In this document: one piece after another, positions 21,648 through 33,793 of the stretch
How positions within the stretch are numbered: position 1 is the first letter of the stretch
How the letters are laid out: every line of letters begins with the position of its first letter
Origin: Erodium maritimum
Taxonomy: Eukaryota; Streptophyta; Magnoliopsida; Geraniales; Geraniaceae
Reading direction: 5' to 3'
Length of the DNA stretch: 64,000 nt
Assembly: GCA_963921825.1 (NCBI GenBank)
Contig: OY997596.1
Coordinates: 8,871,001-8,935,000 of the forward strand
The notes under the pieces: generated by a model
Databases searched by the model: none
Told to the model about the DNA's origin: nothing
The model's input: the letters and a program-made list of their open reading frames with translations, nothing else
Made by a program: the position numbers and the translations under genes

Positions 21648-23804
21648 CTATGCATGAGTTGCAGCAGGCACATCATTGATCCAATCAGCATAGATGCCAT
21701 CGATCTTCCCGACTACTTTCCACTTGAATATGCATTTCACAGCAGATACTTGCTCCCTAACCGGAGTCACCAACACCGTACTACTTGACCTTCCAACTTT
21801 TGAACCAGCAACAGTTCTACACTTTACATTCTTCGACTCAGCTGCAGCATAGTAGCCAGAGTTTTGTAGTTCTGTAAATTAAAAGAACACCACCATCATC
21901 AGGCAATCAATAGATAGTAGTTACTGTCCTGCTCTCTATATAAAAATTGTCAAAGCAACTCATCATTTTGATTAGGATTATGGCAGCACAAGACTAAGAA
22001 GTCTAGTACTTTCTTGTCCATGAACAAAGATATGACTTGCCGTATATGCAAGCAATGGAGGCTTGCAACTTCATACAGAGCTTATTGGTTAAATCAATGA
22101 TTTTTTTTAATGGTAAACCAGGGATATAGTTGCAGGGCCTTGACCATTGAGCTAAAAGTTCTTTGGCACACGATCATCACCAAGGAACCTATTGTTGTTT
22201 CCTTGGCATTGTCTCAAATCCTACCCAATCCAGAAGTACAATCAGCTTGAAAATTGAGCCAGTAAAGAAGGTTCAGCCATCACCACAATAAATGGAGATG
22301 GACCAGGCAGCTAACAGAATAATGACATACATCTTTGACAGAATCGATGTAAGGTAACCTTTTTTGGAGGCCCACTTGGGTTGGCCTAATGGTGAAGAGA
22401 GCTCTCTCACCTCCTTGAGGTCACGGTTTCGAATCCCAGTGGGTACATCAACTAGGGAGCAGGCGTGGGTAGAGATTAGACAAGGCTAAAGTAAGATTTC
22501 CCTGATTTCTTTTTGGTTAGTAAAAAGGTAACCTTTTCTGGACATGAAATGTTTCCTAAAGCCAGATCAAATACAATGGAGCAGTTCAATTTGAGTGGAC
22601 TTTCAAAAACATGCTAGAAATATGAGCATAGAAAAAGAAGATTATGTTTGTCTTCATAAAGGATGAATGCATTTCCAGTTCTCCCATGACTATAAACTAC
22701 CAAAGCTAGTCTCCAAAATATCATATGAAAGACTCGAGTAAACCTCAACCAACAGGCAAATTACAAAAGCAAATGATTTTCAGTTATTCATGCAAATGAT
22801 AAAAAAAATGTGACACTATCTACCATCTTGAAAAGCATCAGTTCAAAATATGGTAGCACTCAATCACAGCTATGAACCAGAACCTAGAGCTTTTATTAGA
22901 TGATACACGGTTAATCTTTAAATTATCTTTGATAACCAACTTAGCTTTTATTGTGTTTTAGGCTAGTAGACATTCCATACTTTTTCATGATCAATAAAGC
23001 CGGACGTGTTTTCAACATTTCATGCCATCTTTCCTAAGTTTGAGAAACATTTAATAATGTACACATTACCATGACTCCAAAAGATATCAAACAACTATAA
23101 CAAGACGATGTTAATAATCAAAATGCACATAAACTATCATCCGGAAGATTGCACAACACTTCGTTAGATGTTAGGGAGGATATTATATAAACTATAAGAA
23201 CCAGCCCTCACAAAATTAAGCAGTTCAAGATACCTGCTTGACCATGAGCAAAGCAACATGTCTTGCCAAACCGGCAGCCACCAGTCAGCTCCCACTTGGT
23301 ACATAGTCTTGTTTTATAGATCACTGGCTTAGGATTCACGAAACTTGTGTCTGAATCTTCTCGCCGCTTCTTGGGAACATCATGAAGGAAACGGCACCTG
23401 TCCCCATAAGTGCATGTTCCCCCATTATGGAACATTCTGCACCTAGAAATGTTGCAGTCACCATTCCCATTCTTGTCAAAATGGCCCTCCTTGGCCACAA
23501 CTTCATGGCACAGGTGTACTGGCTTGCGCATTTCTTCAATGCCATGGGCATAGGTGCATTTATCCCCATATAGGCAAACACCCAGGTTGAATTTCGCACA
23601 CAGTTGGGTCTTAATGAATCTACATTTCATTTCTCTGTTCAGTGCCACAGAAACTCTGGGTTTCTTCAAAGCTCTATATTCAATGTCAGAGAGAGCTTCA
23701 TGTTCATTCCGTTGACTAAAAAATTGAGACTGTAACTGAGGAGCATTGCCACCATAACCAAAGGGAGTGGGAAAGCTCATGTTGGAAATTGTTAAGATGC
23801 TCAA
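21648..23804 (-). CDS. CCCH zinc-finger protein with three fingers
   Basis: Proteins of this type bind RNA or DNA through CX7-8CX5CX3H fingers. Exon 1 is 23804-23234 and exon 2 is 21871-21648 (minus strand), with donor CAAGCAG/GTATCT and acceptor TTACAG, giving 264 residues. An alternative start at 23780 (MSFPTPFGYGG) would remove eight residues and may be the true one. The fingers are CAKFNLGVCLYGDKCTYAH (CX7CX5CX3H), CRMFHNGGTCTYGDRCRFLH and CTKWELTGGCRFGKTCCFAH (both CX8CX5CX3H). The C-terminal exon ends with KCIFKWKVVGKIDGIYADWI, a conserved tail of the plant C3H39-like group. The 1362-bp intron contains a SINE. The target RNA or DNA cannot be inferred. Confidence 0.88.
22369..22524 (+). 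mobile_element. tRNA-derived SINE in the CCCH gene intron
   Basis: It is flanked by an 18-bp direct repeat AAGGTAACCTTTTTTGGA (22351-22368) and AAGGTAACCTTTTCTGGA (22525-22542). The A box region is TTGGCCTAATGGTGAAG and the B box GGTTTCGAATCCC. The body matches the SINE at 19714 (GTGGGTACATC, GAGCAGG, GATTTCC). It lies antisense to the host gene. Confidence 0.85.
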
Positions 23805-24693
23805 ACTTGTTTATAAGAATATCAGATTACACACAAGGATAGTTTCAGAGCTTCACGATTCAGCTCACACTACAGAAGAACCCATATGGAGTTGTGGGTA
23901 CAGAACACCAGAAATCAAACGATTTCACCAACCCAGATGCAAAATGCGAGCAAAAGCTCCGAAAATACAAATGTTCTCCCGAGATGGTTGCAAAACCCTA
24001 ATCCATGCGAAAACCCAGACCAGTTACAGGGTAGATGATGATCCAGGAAATGGAAAGACCCTAAGAGATCGGATGATTGCCTACACGACAGGAAGAGAAA
24101 ATTTGGGAGATGAATCTGAAATTGCAACAAAATTACAGCAACCGAAATCCAAGGAAGCCCCCATCAAATTGTCGTTCATTACTTTCGGTTTTCAAGTTCT
24201 CAATCGTGAATCGGCCGAGAAAATCTCTGTACTCTATTCCTCCCAAACCCACACTCACGACGATAATATCAAAGGTAAAATGACGATAATGGTCGCGCAC
24301 AATCGAAGCTGCTTAGCTGCCCACTTGATTTTTTTTTTGTTTAATTTCAGAATTGCATTAATTTCATTCCTTTCGAATCATTACTAGGGTGGTAAAATTA
24401 CCCGATTCCAATGGGAACCCGATATTTTCGACTCGATTAGAGTAGGTTCAGGTGAGATCGGGATGAGAGTTTCCATTGAAGACATCTCCGTCCACCGAAG
24501 ACCTGATATTCAACGTTTGTCTCCCGCAAAGACATTGTCTCGTCATCTCGTCGATGTCTTCCGTAAAGCTTCTGTTATGGTGAGGCTCTGAGTTATTCGA
24601 TCTGATTAGGAAGTAGTGTTTTCTAGGGACTGATTCATGGGGTCAATATTGCGCCTCTGGCACCCCCAATTACTCATTTGGTTTTTTTTTTTT
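23805..24693. other. 5' region of the CCCH gene and intergenic DNA
   Basis: The first 400 bases are the probable 5' UTR and promoter of the CCCH gene. From 24386 a G+C-richer segment with CCCGA repeats starts (AGGGTGGTAAAATTACCCG). This may be a transposon terminus, but no matching duplication was found. Confidence 0.4.
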
Positions 24694-26717
24694 GCAGATG
24701 ATTGTTATGTGTTCTGTAAGGCATAACACATTGAAATGAGGAGATTCAGAAACTACCTCAGAATGTTCGAGGAAGCTTCAGGTCGGATTGTCAATCTTCA
24801 AAAATCGTCACTGTTCTTTAGCACCAATACCCATATCGATGCTAGAAGGGAAGGGGTATGTTTGTTGGGAATTCCAGAGCTTCAGACTCCATCCCCATAT
24901 ATAGGGGTTCCTAATTTGATAGGACGTAGCAAGAAGCATAGTTTACAGTACATCCTAGACAGGATTCTAAGAAGGATTCAAAGATGGGACGACAAAATGT
25001 TAAATGAGGCAGGAAAGGAAGTACTAGTGAATTCGGTACTCCAAGCTATACCGACTTATGCAATGAGTGTCATGAGACTCCCGCAAGGTACGATAGATAA
25101 GATAAACGTGGCCTTAGCGAGGTTCTGGTGGAAGGCAGCAAGAAGAAATGATAATCCGATCATTTGGCAATCATGGTTGAGGATGTCCCGTCCAAAGGAA
25201 GCGGGAGGTCTGGGCTTTCGGAACCTGCAAGATTTCAACACGACTTTGCTGGGTAAACAACTGTGGAAGATAGCAACGGAAGAATCTAGTCTGGTGGCAA
25301 GAGTGTTAAAGGCGATATATTTCCGAGATACTTCAGCTTTGGAGGCAAAGAAAATCCTCAATCAGAGTTTTGTTTGGCAGAGCCTATTGTCAGCACAAGG
25401 TTTGGTAAAAAAAGAAAGGGCTCGAATGTCTATTGGACCAAGAACCTCGACCTCAATCCATCTCCACCCGTGGCTGATTGGGTTGGACCATTGGATCAGA
25501 TCGTCAAGGGTAGAGGTGGAACATCTAAATGTGTCAGGACTTATGTTACCAAATTCCAGAAATTGGGACGAGGGGAAGATTCAGGAGCTCTTCGACGAGA
25601 GGGACAGTTTTTCCATTCTTTCGGTTCCAATGAGTACCACGGAGAATTCAGACTCGCGGAACTGGTCAGGAGAACATCTAGGACAATACTCAGTCAAGTC
25701 GGCTTATGGCTTGCTCAATCAAGGACATCCAGTCCCAGTCACCTCCTTAAACATCTGGCTGATTATTAGGGGACTCGACGTCCTTCCAAAAGTCCGGAAT
25801 TTTCTTTGGCAAACATGTGCGGGGTGCCTCCAGGTGGCAACTAGACTTAGAACCAAAAGGGTAGACATAATGACGACATGCCCTGTCTGTCAAGGGGGAG
25901 AGGAATCAGAAATGCACCTATTGGTCACCTGTCCGGTGGCTGCAGCTTGGTGGAAGAAGAGAGATATGTCCCTCTCCAATGAAGAGGGAGATTTTATCGA
26001 ATGGTTACGAGACACATTAACCCTAAATCCTCCGGATAAAGGGGGAGAGGTAGGTTTCCTACTATGGGAAATCTGGAAGGTCGGGAACAGGAAAGTGTAG
26101 GATGACATTACGCCGGTAGTAGATTCAATCCATTACTCGTCCACATGTCTGAGTGCAGGTTGGGTGGAAGCGAAAGTTAGGAAGAGGCTTGGACACTCTA
26201 ACCACAACCTAGTGGTCCAGGGAGCAGAAACCAGATGGTCATATCCATCTCAGGGCTCCTGGGCTATTAATACGGACGGAGCACTCTTCGCAGCAACAAG
26301 ACAATTAGGTACAGGCTGGGTGTGTAGAGACGATACATACCGGATCAGAAGGCAAGATCCTCCTCCTTTCGGGGTCCCTAAGATCCGGGTTTGGTGGAAG
26401 CCTATGTTATAAGAGATGCGCTACAATGGGAAATCCAGAGGCCACAACAGAAAGTCACCATTCGAAGCGATTGTAAGTTCATAATGTATATGATCAATAA
26501 AAAGAGAAGATCATCTTCTCCTACATGGATAATCGCTAGCGATTGTATTTCCCTTTTATCTAGACTCGAGGATGTGCAACTCGATTTTGTAAAACGGACA
26601 GCGAACAAAATAGCTCACTGGCTTGTTAGGGCGGCTTGTTCCTCCCCGTCTGGGAATGGCAATGAGGGTTTATACCAGAGTCATTTCATCGGATCCTTAT
26701 TACCGACATTTAAATAA
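24694..26717 (+). pseudogene. 5'-truncated LINE: RT C-terminus, zf-RVT and RNase H
   Basis: The sequence starts right at the reverse transcriptase active site (A-D-D-CYVFCK at 24694), then an in-frame stop. The frame 24736-26100 has the usual plant L1 order: FEEASGRIVNLQKS, YIGVPNLIGRSKK, IQRWDDKMLNEAGKEVLV, LARFWWKA, GGLGFRNLQDFN and the zf-RVT domain at about 25780-25960 (PKVRNFLWQTC, CPVCQGGEESEMHLLVTCP). An RNase H-like region follows at 26245-26680 (NTDGALF, IRSDCKFIMYMI, FVKRTANKIAHWLV) in another frame. The endonuclease and most of the RT are missing, as in an incomplete reverse-transcription copy. A short A-rich tail ends near 26747. A stop and a frameshift make it inactive. Confidence 0.85.
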
Positions 26718-27640
26718 AATATCTCGTATTTACTCAAAAAAAATATTCTTAGTCTTAAATTCTAATTCTTTGTTTTTCACAGACATCCACTTTTATCTCT
26801 CAATATTGATTAAATATCTGGACCCGAAAAAAAAATCGGATTCGGGCCTGTCCGGACCGAATATAAACTGATCTGGATGGTAACGGATAAAATTCGTTAT
26901 GGAAATCCGCATACACGGATGATCCGAGTCTGGTTTCGGATCTCAGGACCTAAATCCGACGGGATCCAAGTATGACTCGGACCGGCGAAAATGAGGGCAT
27001 GAAGATGCATAAGGTGTTAGTTGATGGTATTGTTGTAGGTGAAGCAACTCCACAATGTGATAAAGATGAAGGCATGAAGCAACATAAGGTGATGAAGAAT
27101 CGGAGATGAAGATGAAGGTAGTTCCATATGTAAACTTTTATTATTACTTTTTGTCTTGGATGGTTCATGGATGAACTTGTAACAAACTTGATTATTATTT
27201 ATATCAATTATTTCTAGGGTGTTTTTTCACTATTGAAGCATGTATTATTGAGTTGGTTTTTCACCAAATGGTTAAAGAAAATTTGGAAGGATATGTTTTT
27301 ACTTGTTGAACTACTTAGAATGGCTGAAATGGATAATTTGTACTCAAAATAATGAGTCATTAAGGTTCGGATAAGACCTCAAACCGGTCCATATCCAGAA
27401 AGCCAAAAACTCGAGATTTTAAAGTTCATCCGGACAGGGACCGGACATGAAAATTATGGGCCCGGATGACCCGGACAAGGTCCTTAAATACAGATAAAGT
27501 ACCTGATCCGTTTACAACCTTATAATACATTACAGATAATAAGTAATTATTATTCTTTTGTGGTGACTATAAAAAGATTTTGTTCGGGCTGAAAAACATA
27601 TAAAACCTTGAACGTAATTGCATCAACGTTAGATTGCATA
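26718..27640. other. Non-coding, CCGGA-rich transposon-like DNA
   Basis: No gene is seen. Blocks at 26820-26990 and 27360-27520 are rich in CCGGA, ATCCG and GACCCGA motifs, like subterminal repeats of a DNA transposon. I could not define ends. Confidence 0.35.
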
Positions 27641-28340
27641 TTGTTATTGTACGATAGGTTTCCATAATTACATAAAGACCATGAGCGATGAAATGGAATC
27701 ATCGTTTAAATGGCCGATTTCATCGTCCAAGAGCTTGGGTGACATTTAGGTCGTCGATCCAGTCTCTTTGCGGAGCACTTGGTTGACGACAAGATAGAAT
27801 CATTGCCCAAGTGGAACAACCAGGACGATGATAAAACAACGCCGCTTAAGTGGGTTGCCTTAACGACATTGTTTTTTTATCAGACACGATCTGCTTAGGT
27901 GACGTACTAAAACATCGTGCCAGATCTACTTGGGTGACGAAATGAAATCATCCCCCAAGAGGTTTGTCTTAAGCGGTGTTTTTTTTGGGTTAACTCTAAT
28001 ATCATTTAAAAATTAAACATTATATCCAAAAAATCAAACAACACAAATAATTCAAAAATATTAAAATCGTAGTATCAAATATTGTACACAAATATTTATC
28101 AAATTAAACATGAAATGTTTTACAATTTACGAGACATTAAACTTACCACCATACCCCTACAATGATCCTGAACCATAGTTAAGCGACGCTAATTCCTTTA
28201 GCTCTACATACTCGGTGACCTATTGGGCGAGTTTGTCCTCGAACTCCCTATACATAACCTCCCTAGACGCCACTTCCTCGGCTAAACTCGCATCATGGTC
28301 AACAAGTGTACTCTTCATCATTGCATCTTCTCATAGTCTT
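27641..28340 (-). other. Possible CACTA-like terminal region
   Basis: The part 27660-27990 repeats a motif of the form (C/T)TTGGGTGACG or CTTAAGTGGG every 40-60 bp. The part 28150-28330, on the minus strand, reads a charged coil (MMKSTLVDHDASLAEEVASRE, then YVELKELASLNYG after a stop). A subterminal motif array next to the coil-encoding 3' end of a transposase would fit a CACTA-type element, but no terminal CACTA sequence was identified. Confidence 0.25.
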
Positions 28341-29310
28341 CCACCCGAGTCTCGACTGGAATAGTCCCCTCTAGGAGTTTATTTTTGGGTTTTGTGCCCT
28401 AGGACGATTAATATGGACATATTACAACGTATTTGTGATAATAATAGTTGGAAAACGTTTTATTATCATTAAGTTGTAGTGTTAATGAAACTGTGAATAC
28501 ACTACTTCCTATAAGTTATTAGGGAACATGTCCCTAATAGTAGAACCCTTATGATAAAGGAGTTAGTCCATTCACTCGTCCCAAACCTAAACCATTAGTT
28601 AAAGCTAGTATGACTTTTGACCAGAGGATAATGTTTTACTGATCATGCACATATATTCAAAGTCACAAATGCCAAAAAGTTTGACATTGGACGACCCACC
28701 TTGAGAATAATCCATAGAACGGAGACATGAGCATATATCAACTACCTAAGTAGTTATTAGTCCTACACCATGACATCACCATATGCTCAGATACAGATAC
28801 TTACATGTGAGACATATGAGTGATGGTCATAGGGACTTGTCACATGTATTTATACAAGTCAGATGTCATTTAAAGGGCCGTTCTACGTGAGTAGGAGGTT
28901 TGTAAAAGAAGCATGGTCATGCGTGTGATTTGTTACCTACATTCCCCACTCACGATCAAGATAAATTGTAAGACTGAATTAGAAAGGGTGACGGTTCTAT
29001 GCATTTATTCAGTCATGACAATCGTCAAACGACAAGGACATAAGACTACTCATGGTAACGGATCGTCGAGGTGGTGGGGTCATCGGTGGAACAGAGGGAT
29101 AATGTGGGAGAGACTTGTTGGGTGGTGGTGCCGGAGGTGGTTGCGACTCGTAGGAGCACGAAAGGGAGACTGAGAATAGAGAGAACCCTAAAGGAACAAT
29201 TTTTGATGTTTGGTTTCCATTGCATAGTTTGTGCTCCTACGTATAAGAGATTACAAAATACTTAAAAGATAATACAACTTATATAATATATTATTAATTA
29301 TGATAATCAA
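28341..29310. other. Possible LTR-derived sequence, not assigned
   Basis: No gene is supported. The stretch from about 28385 (TTTTGTGCCCTAGGACG) to 29045 looks like retrotransposon LTR DNA by its mixed composition and short palindromic pieces (AGGGAACATGTCCCT at 28521-28535), but no target duplication was found. Confidence 0.25.
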
Positions 29311-29439
29311 TTTTTTTTTATAGAAGAAATGACAATATTATTAATTAAAGCATTCAAGTAATCGCAAAACTGCTATCACCATACAAACCAAAAATCTATA
29401 ATAAAACTGGAAATCAAGTGTTGAATAGTAAATGTTGCT

Positions 29440-29810
29440 CATGGGCATAGAGGCGGTCGGAGTGGGGAAACTGCGGTAGCATCCGAAGACACCGATACAT
29501 CATACTTCAACCATAAGACACTGATCGAGCATACCAAGTGTAGAGTTTATAGCGGTGGACCGATAGCTCCCCCGGGACGTCAACGTGCGTCGTCCTCCCT
29601 TGAATGATAAATGTAGGGCTCCTAAACGCGGGAGTGTTGACCCCGAACTGGTAGGGGAGAACCCTGTCGATTGTTGGCAGAACTGTTGCCACCATTCTGC
29701 CAGGGAGGTGGTGCAGTCGACCAACCCCTCCCTGGTCCTCCAGAGATTCATTCTTGGAGGCGGGAGTGCTTGAAGCCCCCCGTCGCTATGTGTGATGCCT
29801 CATCGAATGT
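29440..29810 (-). repeat. Shared 3' module, copy 1
   Basis: About 370 bp that recurs at 32455-32830, 51225-51595 and 60175-60530, always in the same orientation. Conserved islands (plus strand) are ACTGATCGAGCATACC, GACTGATAC/GATAA...TAGGGCTCCTAAA, AACTGGTAGGGGAGAACC and GAGGGTGCTTGAAGCCCCC. In element A it lies between the zinc-knuckle region and the poly(A). Confidence 0.8.
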
Positions 29811-29951
29811 CGTCGACCCCTCCGACTCCTCAGGTTCATCGTCCCTCTCCAGCCTTTTCTTCCCTGATAGCGACGGTGAAGGATCCCTAGGCAGCCATCC
29901 TACCGGAACCTCCTCATGACAGTCCGACTGTCCCCTGTACTCCTCTCTTTC

Positions 29952-31610
29952 CTAATCCTGAGGAGTCGTCTGTGGTCTAGCCGGTTTGGTTGTCACTCCC
30001 CCAAGACCACCTATATACGTCCAATTCATCCTCGGGGTAGCCTTCCTATGTTTCGCCTTCTCCAATGAGGATCTCGGGTCCGCCAGTGCCTTCAACGATG
30101 GTCCCCTAACACCTCCGGCTACCGGGCAGGGCGGGAATAAGTGGTCCGCACAACTACAGCCAAAATAGTGGTCCGAGAGCTGTTCATAAGCCACATAGAG
30201 AAGGGTCCATACCTGTGATTTCGATAGTAAAAACCATATATGTCTCTGCAGTGGTACTCTGATGTCCTCCTTAATCCCGATCTTCATGAAATCCCCCCTG
30301 CAAAGCCCCGACTTATCCACGTCCACCTCTTGGCAGACACCCAATGTGTTCCCCACTCTGAAACCCACCTCCTTAGTCCACTCTCCCACCGGCAAATTGG
30401 AGACTCGTGCCCATACGGAAAATTGATGGAACTCGAGATCCCTGGCCTGCATATGAGCTCGCAGATCAGTAAAAAAACACAAGCGAGTCCCAGAAAGACC
30501 ATGGTTCCTCCAGCAGAACCTTCTCCCTTCCCTTCGCCGTCCTGAAGAAGAACGCGACCAAGCCCCCCTCCAGCGGCTTCGCCTCGATCTTCATACCCCA
30601 CAAGTCCTCCACCCGAGCCACTACTGACTTCCAGAATACCTTCTTTGACGTCAGCACCTTAGCCGCCAACGCAAACCGGTACTGGGCACCACGACTTGTG
30701 ATCTCCTGTGCTGGCACCACAACCTCCTTGGTTCTCATTGATGAAAGTCGTGACCCCAGGTCCCTAACTTGCTCCCCCGATCCACGCGAGTCGCTCTCCA
30801 GGCGCTCCCGGACTCCAAATGGATTAAACCCACTCCCCGGCCACGGATCCTGTGAGTGACCCACTTGAATCGGGTTCCTAAGAGGATCCGACCCGTATCC
30901 CAGCTCTGGTCCAGCCGGACTACCCGCCCCGGATCCATACCGTGCAGCCCACCGAGCGATGTCATCCGGCCCGCCCGAGTCCAATCTACCGCAGCACTAG
31001 CAGCCCGACCCCCTGGCCCTGTACCCACCCTCGGTTGCCAGCCCGAGCCCATCTGTCCGCCCGACCCAGTGCCCTCACCTAGCCCAGCCCGCCAGCACCG
31101 CCTGGCGTCCGCGAGCAGGCCATGGCCCAAACCCAGATCACCCTGCACCTGGCCCGACCCATCATCCGAAACCATACTGGATTCGCGCGCAGGCGCCTTT
31201 CCCTTCCTTCGCCGCCACGCCAGCGCCTCCGGTGACTCTACCGGCTGTGATCCCGCGTCTGAGGACACCACAATCGGGAGCAGCTCGCCTCTTTCTCGGA
31301 TAGTCCCCTCCGTTTCTTCCTCCGTCCCCGGCAACGAATTCCAAGTGAACCCGCCGCCCTCTGATCGCCGCGCCACCCCGCGACCCGCCCTTGTCATGGT
31401 CCCGCCATGAAACCTACCCGTTCCCCATGGCGACCGACCCACCTCACCGGTGTTCTGCGCCAAAAACGTCATTTGCAGACTCTTCTCTCCGTGCGGCGTT
31501 AGATCTTCTGTCGGCGCAAACGAGTCCTCAGTAGCCCCGATCGATCGCGGTTGAACCTCGATCCCCAGCGCCGCCGTCTCCTCCCTTGGGCATCTTGGCT
31601 CCCTGAACAA
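29952..31610 (-). pseudogene. LINE ORF1-like protein with DUF4283 (element A)
   Basis: Three overlapping minus-strand frames make up one disrupted protein. The first (31610-30735) is rich in Gly, Arg and Ser and carries AWRRRKGKAPA, a block shared with element B. The second (to 30466) carries the start of DUF4283: RFALAAKVLTSKKVFWKSVV, GGLVAFFFRTAKGREKVLLE and PWSFWDSLV. The third (30482-29952) carries FSVWARVSNLPVGEWTKEVG, RVGNTLGVCQEVDVD, FMKIGIKEDIRVPLQRHIW and a decayed zf-CCHC_4 knuckle (YEQLSDHYFGCSCADHLFPPCP region). DUF4283 proteins of plant L1 elements are nucleic-acid-binding ORF1 products. Two frameshifts are needed, so it is inactive. Confidence 0.72.
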
Positions 31611-31778
31611 TTCAACATCGAAGGTTGCCTCACCCCTGTCCAGATCTCCTGTCGATGCCAGCGGCCCTGCCGTGCAAGAAGGAATCCACCAAAGCTCTGC
31701 CGTGGAAGAAGTAAATCGTTAAGAGGCTCTCCTAGGGTTTTTAGAGAGCACTGCGAACCACTTTCACTTTTTCGACTT

Positions 31779-32329
31779 ATAATCAATTTAAATCAGAATA
31801 AACAATCGTGTTTATTTTGATTTGATTATCTCCCTTACACTTTAGGTGCTCTAAAAATGTCTTTAAAGAAAATGATCTTATAATATGAAGAAAAGAAAAT
31901 GAATATACGGGCCCGTACAAAGGCATGTCAATCTAACACTTACAATTACACCAAACTAATTTGTGATCTTTATGCTTTTCATGGGATAATATACTAAAGG
32001 ATGATGACCATATTGTAGCTCCATGCAGGGGTCAAACTACCATGCCCATGTTAAGGTAACTTTACTTTGTTACAAGAACTCGACACTTTGACTAAAAATT
32101 AACCCAACAAGGAAGGCAAGGATCGTTGCTCAAAGTTAAAGCATGTTTAGGTTAGGTTGAATATTGATGATAGGGACATTTTCTTTTCTTTGCATACTGG
32201 CTCCACCTTTTTTTTCTCTCTCTTCCAGCCATTACGTTTTTCCTTTATCTTAAGATATGGTATCACTAAGTCAATGATACAAGGGAATCCAATGTAGTTT
32301 AATTTATTAATCATAGGGAAATTTGTTTG
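31779..32329. other. Intergenic, nothing recognised
   Basis: This is A+T-rich host-like DNA between retroposons A and B and contains no supported gene. It ends at the B target duplication. Confidence 0.5.
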
Positions 32330-32342
32330 AATATGTTTCATA

Positions 32343-33780
32343 TTTTTTTTGAACGAAAATGGAGATATTATAATTTTAAGATGTTCACAGAACTGCTACA
32401 CCTAAAAAACCAAAGTAAACTACAGTAGAATTGAAAAACAAAGACCGAACAGTAAAGATTGCTCTTGGACGTAGGGGCAGTCGGAGGGGAGAAACTGCAG
32501 TAGCATCCATAGACACTGATACAACATAATCCAACCAGAGGGCACTGATCGAGCATACCAAGTGTAGATTTTGCAATGGTGGACCGATAACTCCCCCGGG
32601 AAGTCAGCGTGCGTCGTCCTCCCTTGGCTGATACCGTTAGGGCTCCTAAACGTGGGTGTGCTGACCCCGAACTGGTAGGGGAGAACCTTGTCGACTTTTG
32701 GTGGAACCGTTGCCACCTTACGTCTAGGGAGGCGGTGCAACCGACCGACCCCTCCCTAGACCCCGTTGGAATCATTCCACGAGGCGAGGGTGCTTGAAGC
32801 CCCCCGCCGATGTTGTGTATGATGCACCATCCCTCATCGGCTCCCCACAGGTGCGAGAGTTCGTCAAAAATTGGGTCGGACCCAAGCCATAACCTTCACC
32901 GAGACCTTCACCAGACCCGTTCGGGTCAACTCGGTGAGACTTTCCCTGGCCCGCGGCCCATTGACTTTGCTTCGGGTCACCAGACCCGAGTTCATCTGCC
33001 TGCGACCCATTCCTGGCCCTACGACCAGTATCCGACCCATCCTCACGCGATCCAGTCCAACGCCCAGCCAGACCCGGTCCAGTCCCATCACACAGCCCAC
33101 ACGTAGGCCCAGTCCAATCCTTATGCGCGTCCACCAGAAGCCCATAGCCCATGACCCGTGGCAGTGCCGAGTCCGAAGAAACCCTAGTCGCCGTTGGCGC
33201 CTTACCCTTTCTTCGTCGCCACGCCATCTTCTCCAGCGACTCCTTCATCGTCGGGGCTGAATCCGATGAGATGACGAGGAGCAGTAAATCATCACCCTCC
33301 TTTAACGGTTCCTCTTCCATGTAGGAAAACTCCGATCCCAGCCTTGTGTTCCAGCGGAAAACAACCTCACTCGGCATCGTCTTCTCCGGCCCGCGAACAC
33401 ACCAACCACTCCATAGCAACACAATCAGAAGTGGGGCAACCTATTCGGTTTCCAAGTCGGAATCGAATCGTAACACCGTCGATTGACCCCAAAACCCAGA
33501 AAATTTAAGAGATCCAACCAAAAAAAACAAACCATAAGGACTTACCCCCGCTCCACCACACCGATCTGAGACTAGAGGCACCTTTCCAGCCGCGCACGAC
33601 CGCCACGTGCACAAAACCGCACCCTGCGACAGTACCACAACAGCCCAACTACTTACCAACCACAATATGGACCTCACACATAGCTTCTTCATGCTTAAAT
33701 GAACTCCAAATCAAGGATTGATCTCCCAGGGAGCAAAGATCAAGTGATAACTTTTTTTAACATATAGTAGTTTTATTTTA
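32343..33780 (-). mobile_element. Short LINE-like retroposon B, complete with 13-bp TSD
   Basis: The element is flanked by a perfect 13-bp duplication AATATGTTTCATA (32330-32342 and 33781-33793). Its 3' end on the minus strand is an A8-type tail (T run at 32343-32350). It is only 1438 bp long. The minus-strand frame 33422-32772 (216 codons) resembles the N-terminal part of element A: a SSDS-rich stretch, then MAWRRRKGKAP, then GLLVDAH and Gly/Arg/Asp-rich text. The shared 3' module and tail follow directly. DUF4283, zinc knuckle, endonuclease and RT are all absent, so B is an internally deleted form that was itself retrotransposed. Confidence 0.82.
32455..32830 (-). repeat. Shared 3' module, copy 2
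   Basis: Closest to copy 1. One minus-strand frame reads comparable text in both (YQFGVNTPAFRSP in copy 1, YQFGVSTPTFRSP in copy 2, then QGRTTHxDxPGELSVH). This could be a short conserved peptide or simply recent common origin. Confidence 0.8.
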
Positions 33781-33793
33781 AATATGTTTCATA

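Larger units (their letters stand above)
29311..31778 (-). mobile_element. ORF1-only LINE-like retroposon A
   Basis: The minus-strand element has its poly(A) end as a T9 run at 29311-29319. It is flanked by ATAATCAA at 29303-29310 and 31779-31786, a short but plausible target duplication. From 5' to 3' it holds a leader with GCGGAAAGTGG-like text, a Gly/Arg/Ser-rich N-terminal region, a DUF4283-type domain, a degenerate zinc knuckle, the shared 370-bp module (29440-29810) and an A+T-rich tail. There is no endonuclease or reverse transcriptase between the ORF1-like region and the tail, so the element could move only with proteins from another LINE. Confidence 0.65.

Noticed and set aside
22369..22524. 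A tRNA gene
   Set aside because: A and B boxes are present but no cloverleaf or acceptor stem closes, and the unit is repeated with TSDs, so it is a SINE.
23767..24387. A 206-codon plus-strand frame
   Set aside because: It lies over the 5' UTR and start of the minus-strand CCCH gene, has no recognised domain and looks like chance.
24386..27520. A hAT-like element with ends AGGGTGGTAAA and AAGGTTGTAAA enclosing the truncated LINE
   Set aside because: The ends are only weakly inverted and no 8-bp target duplication matches on the two sides.
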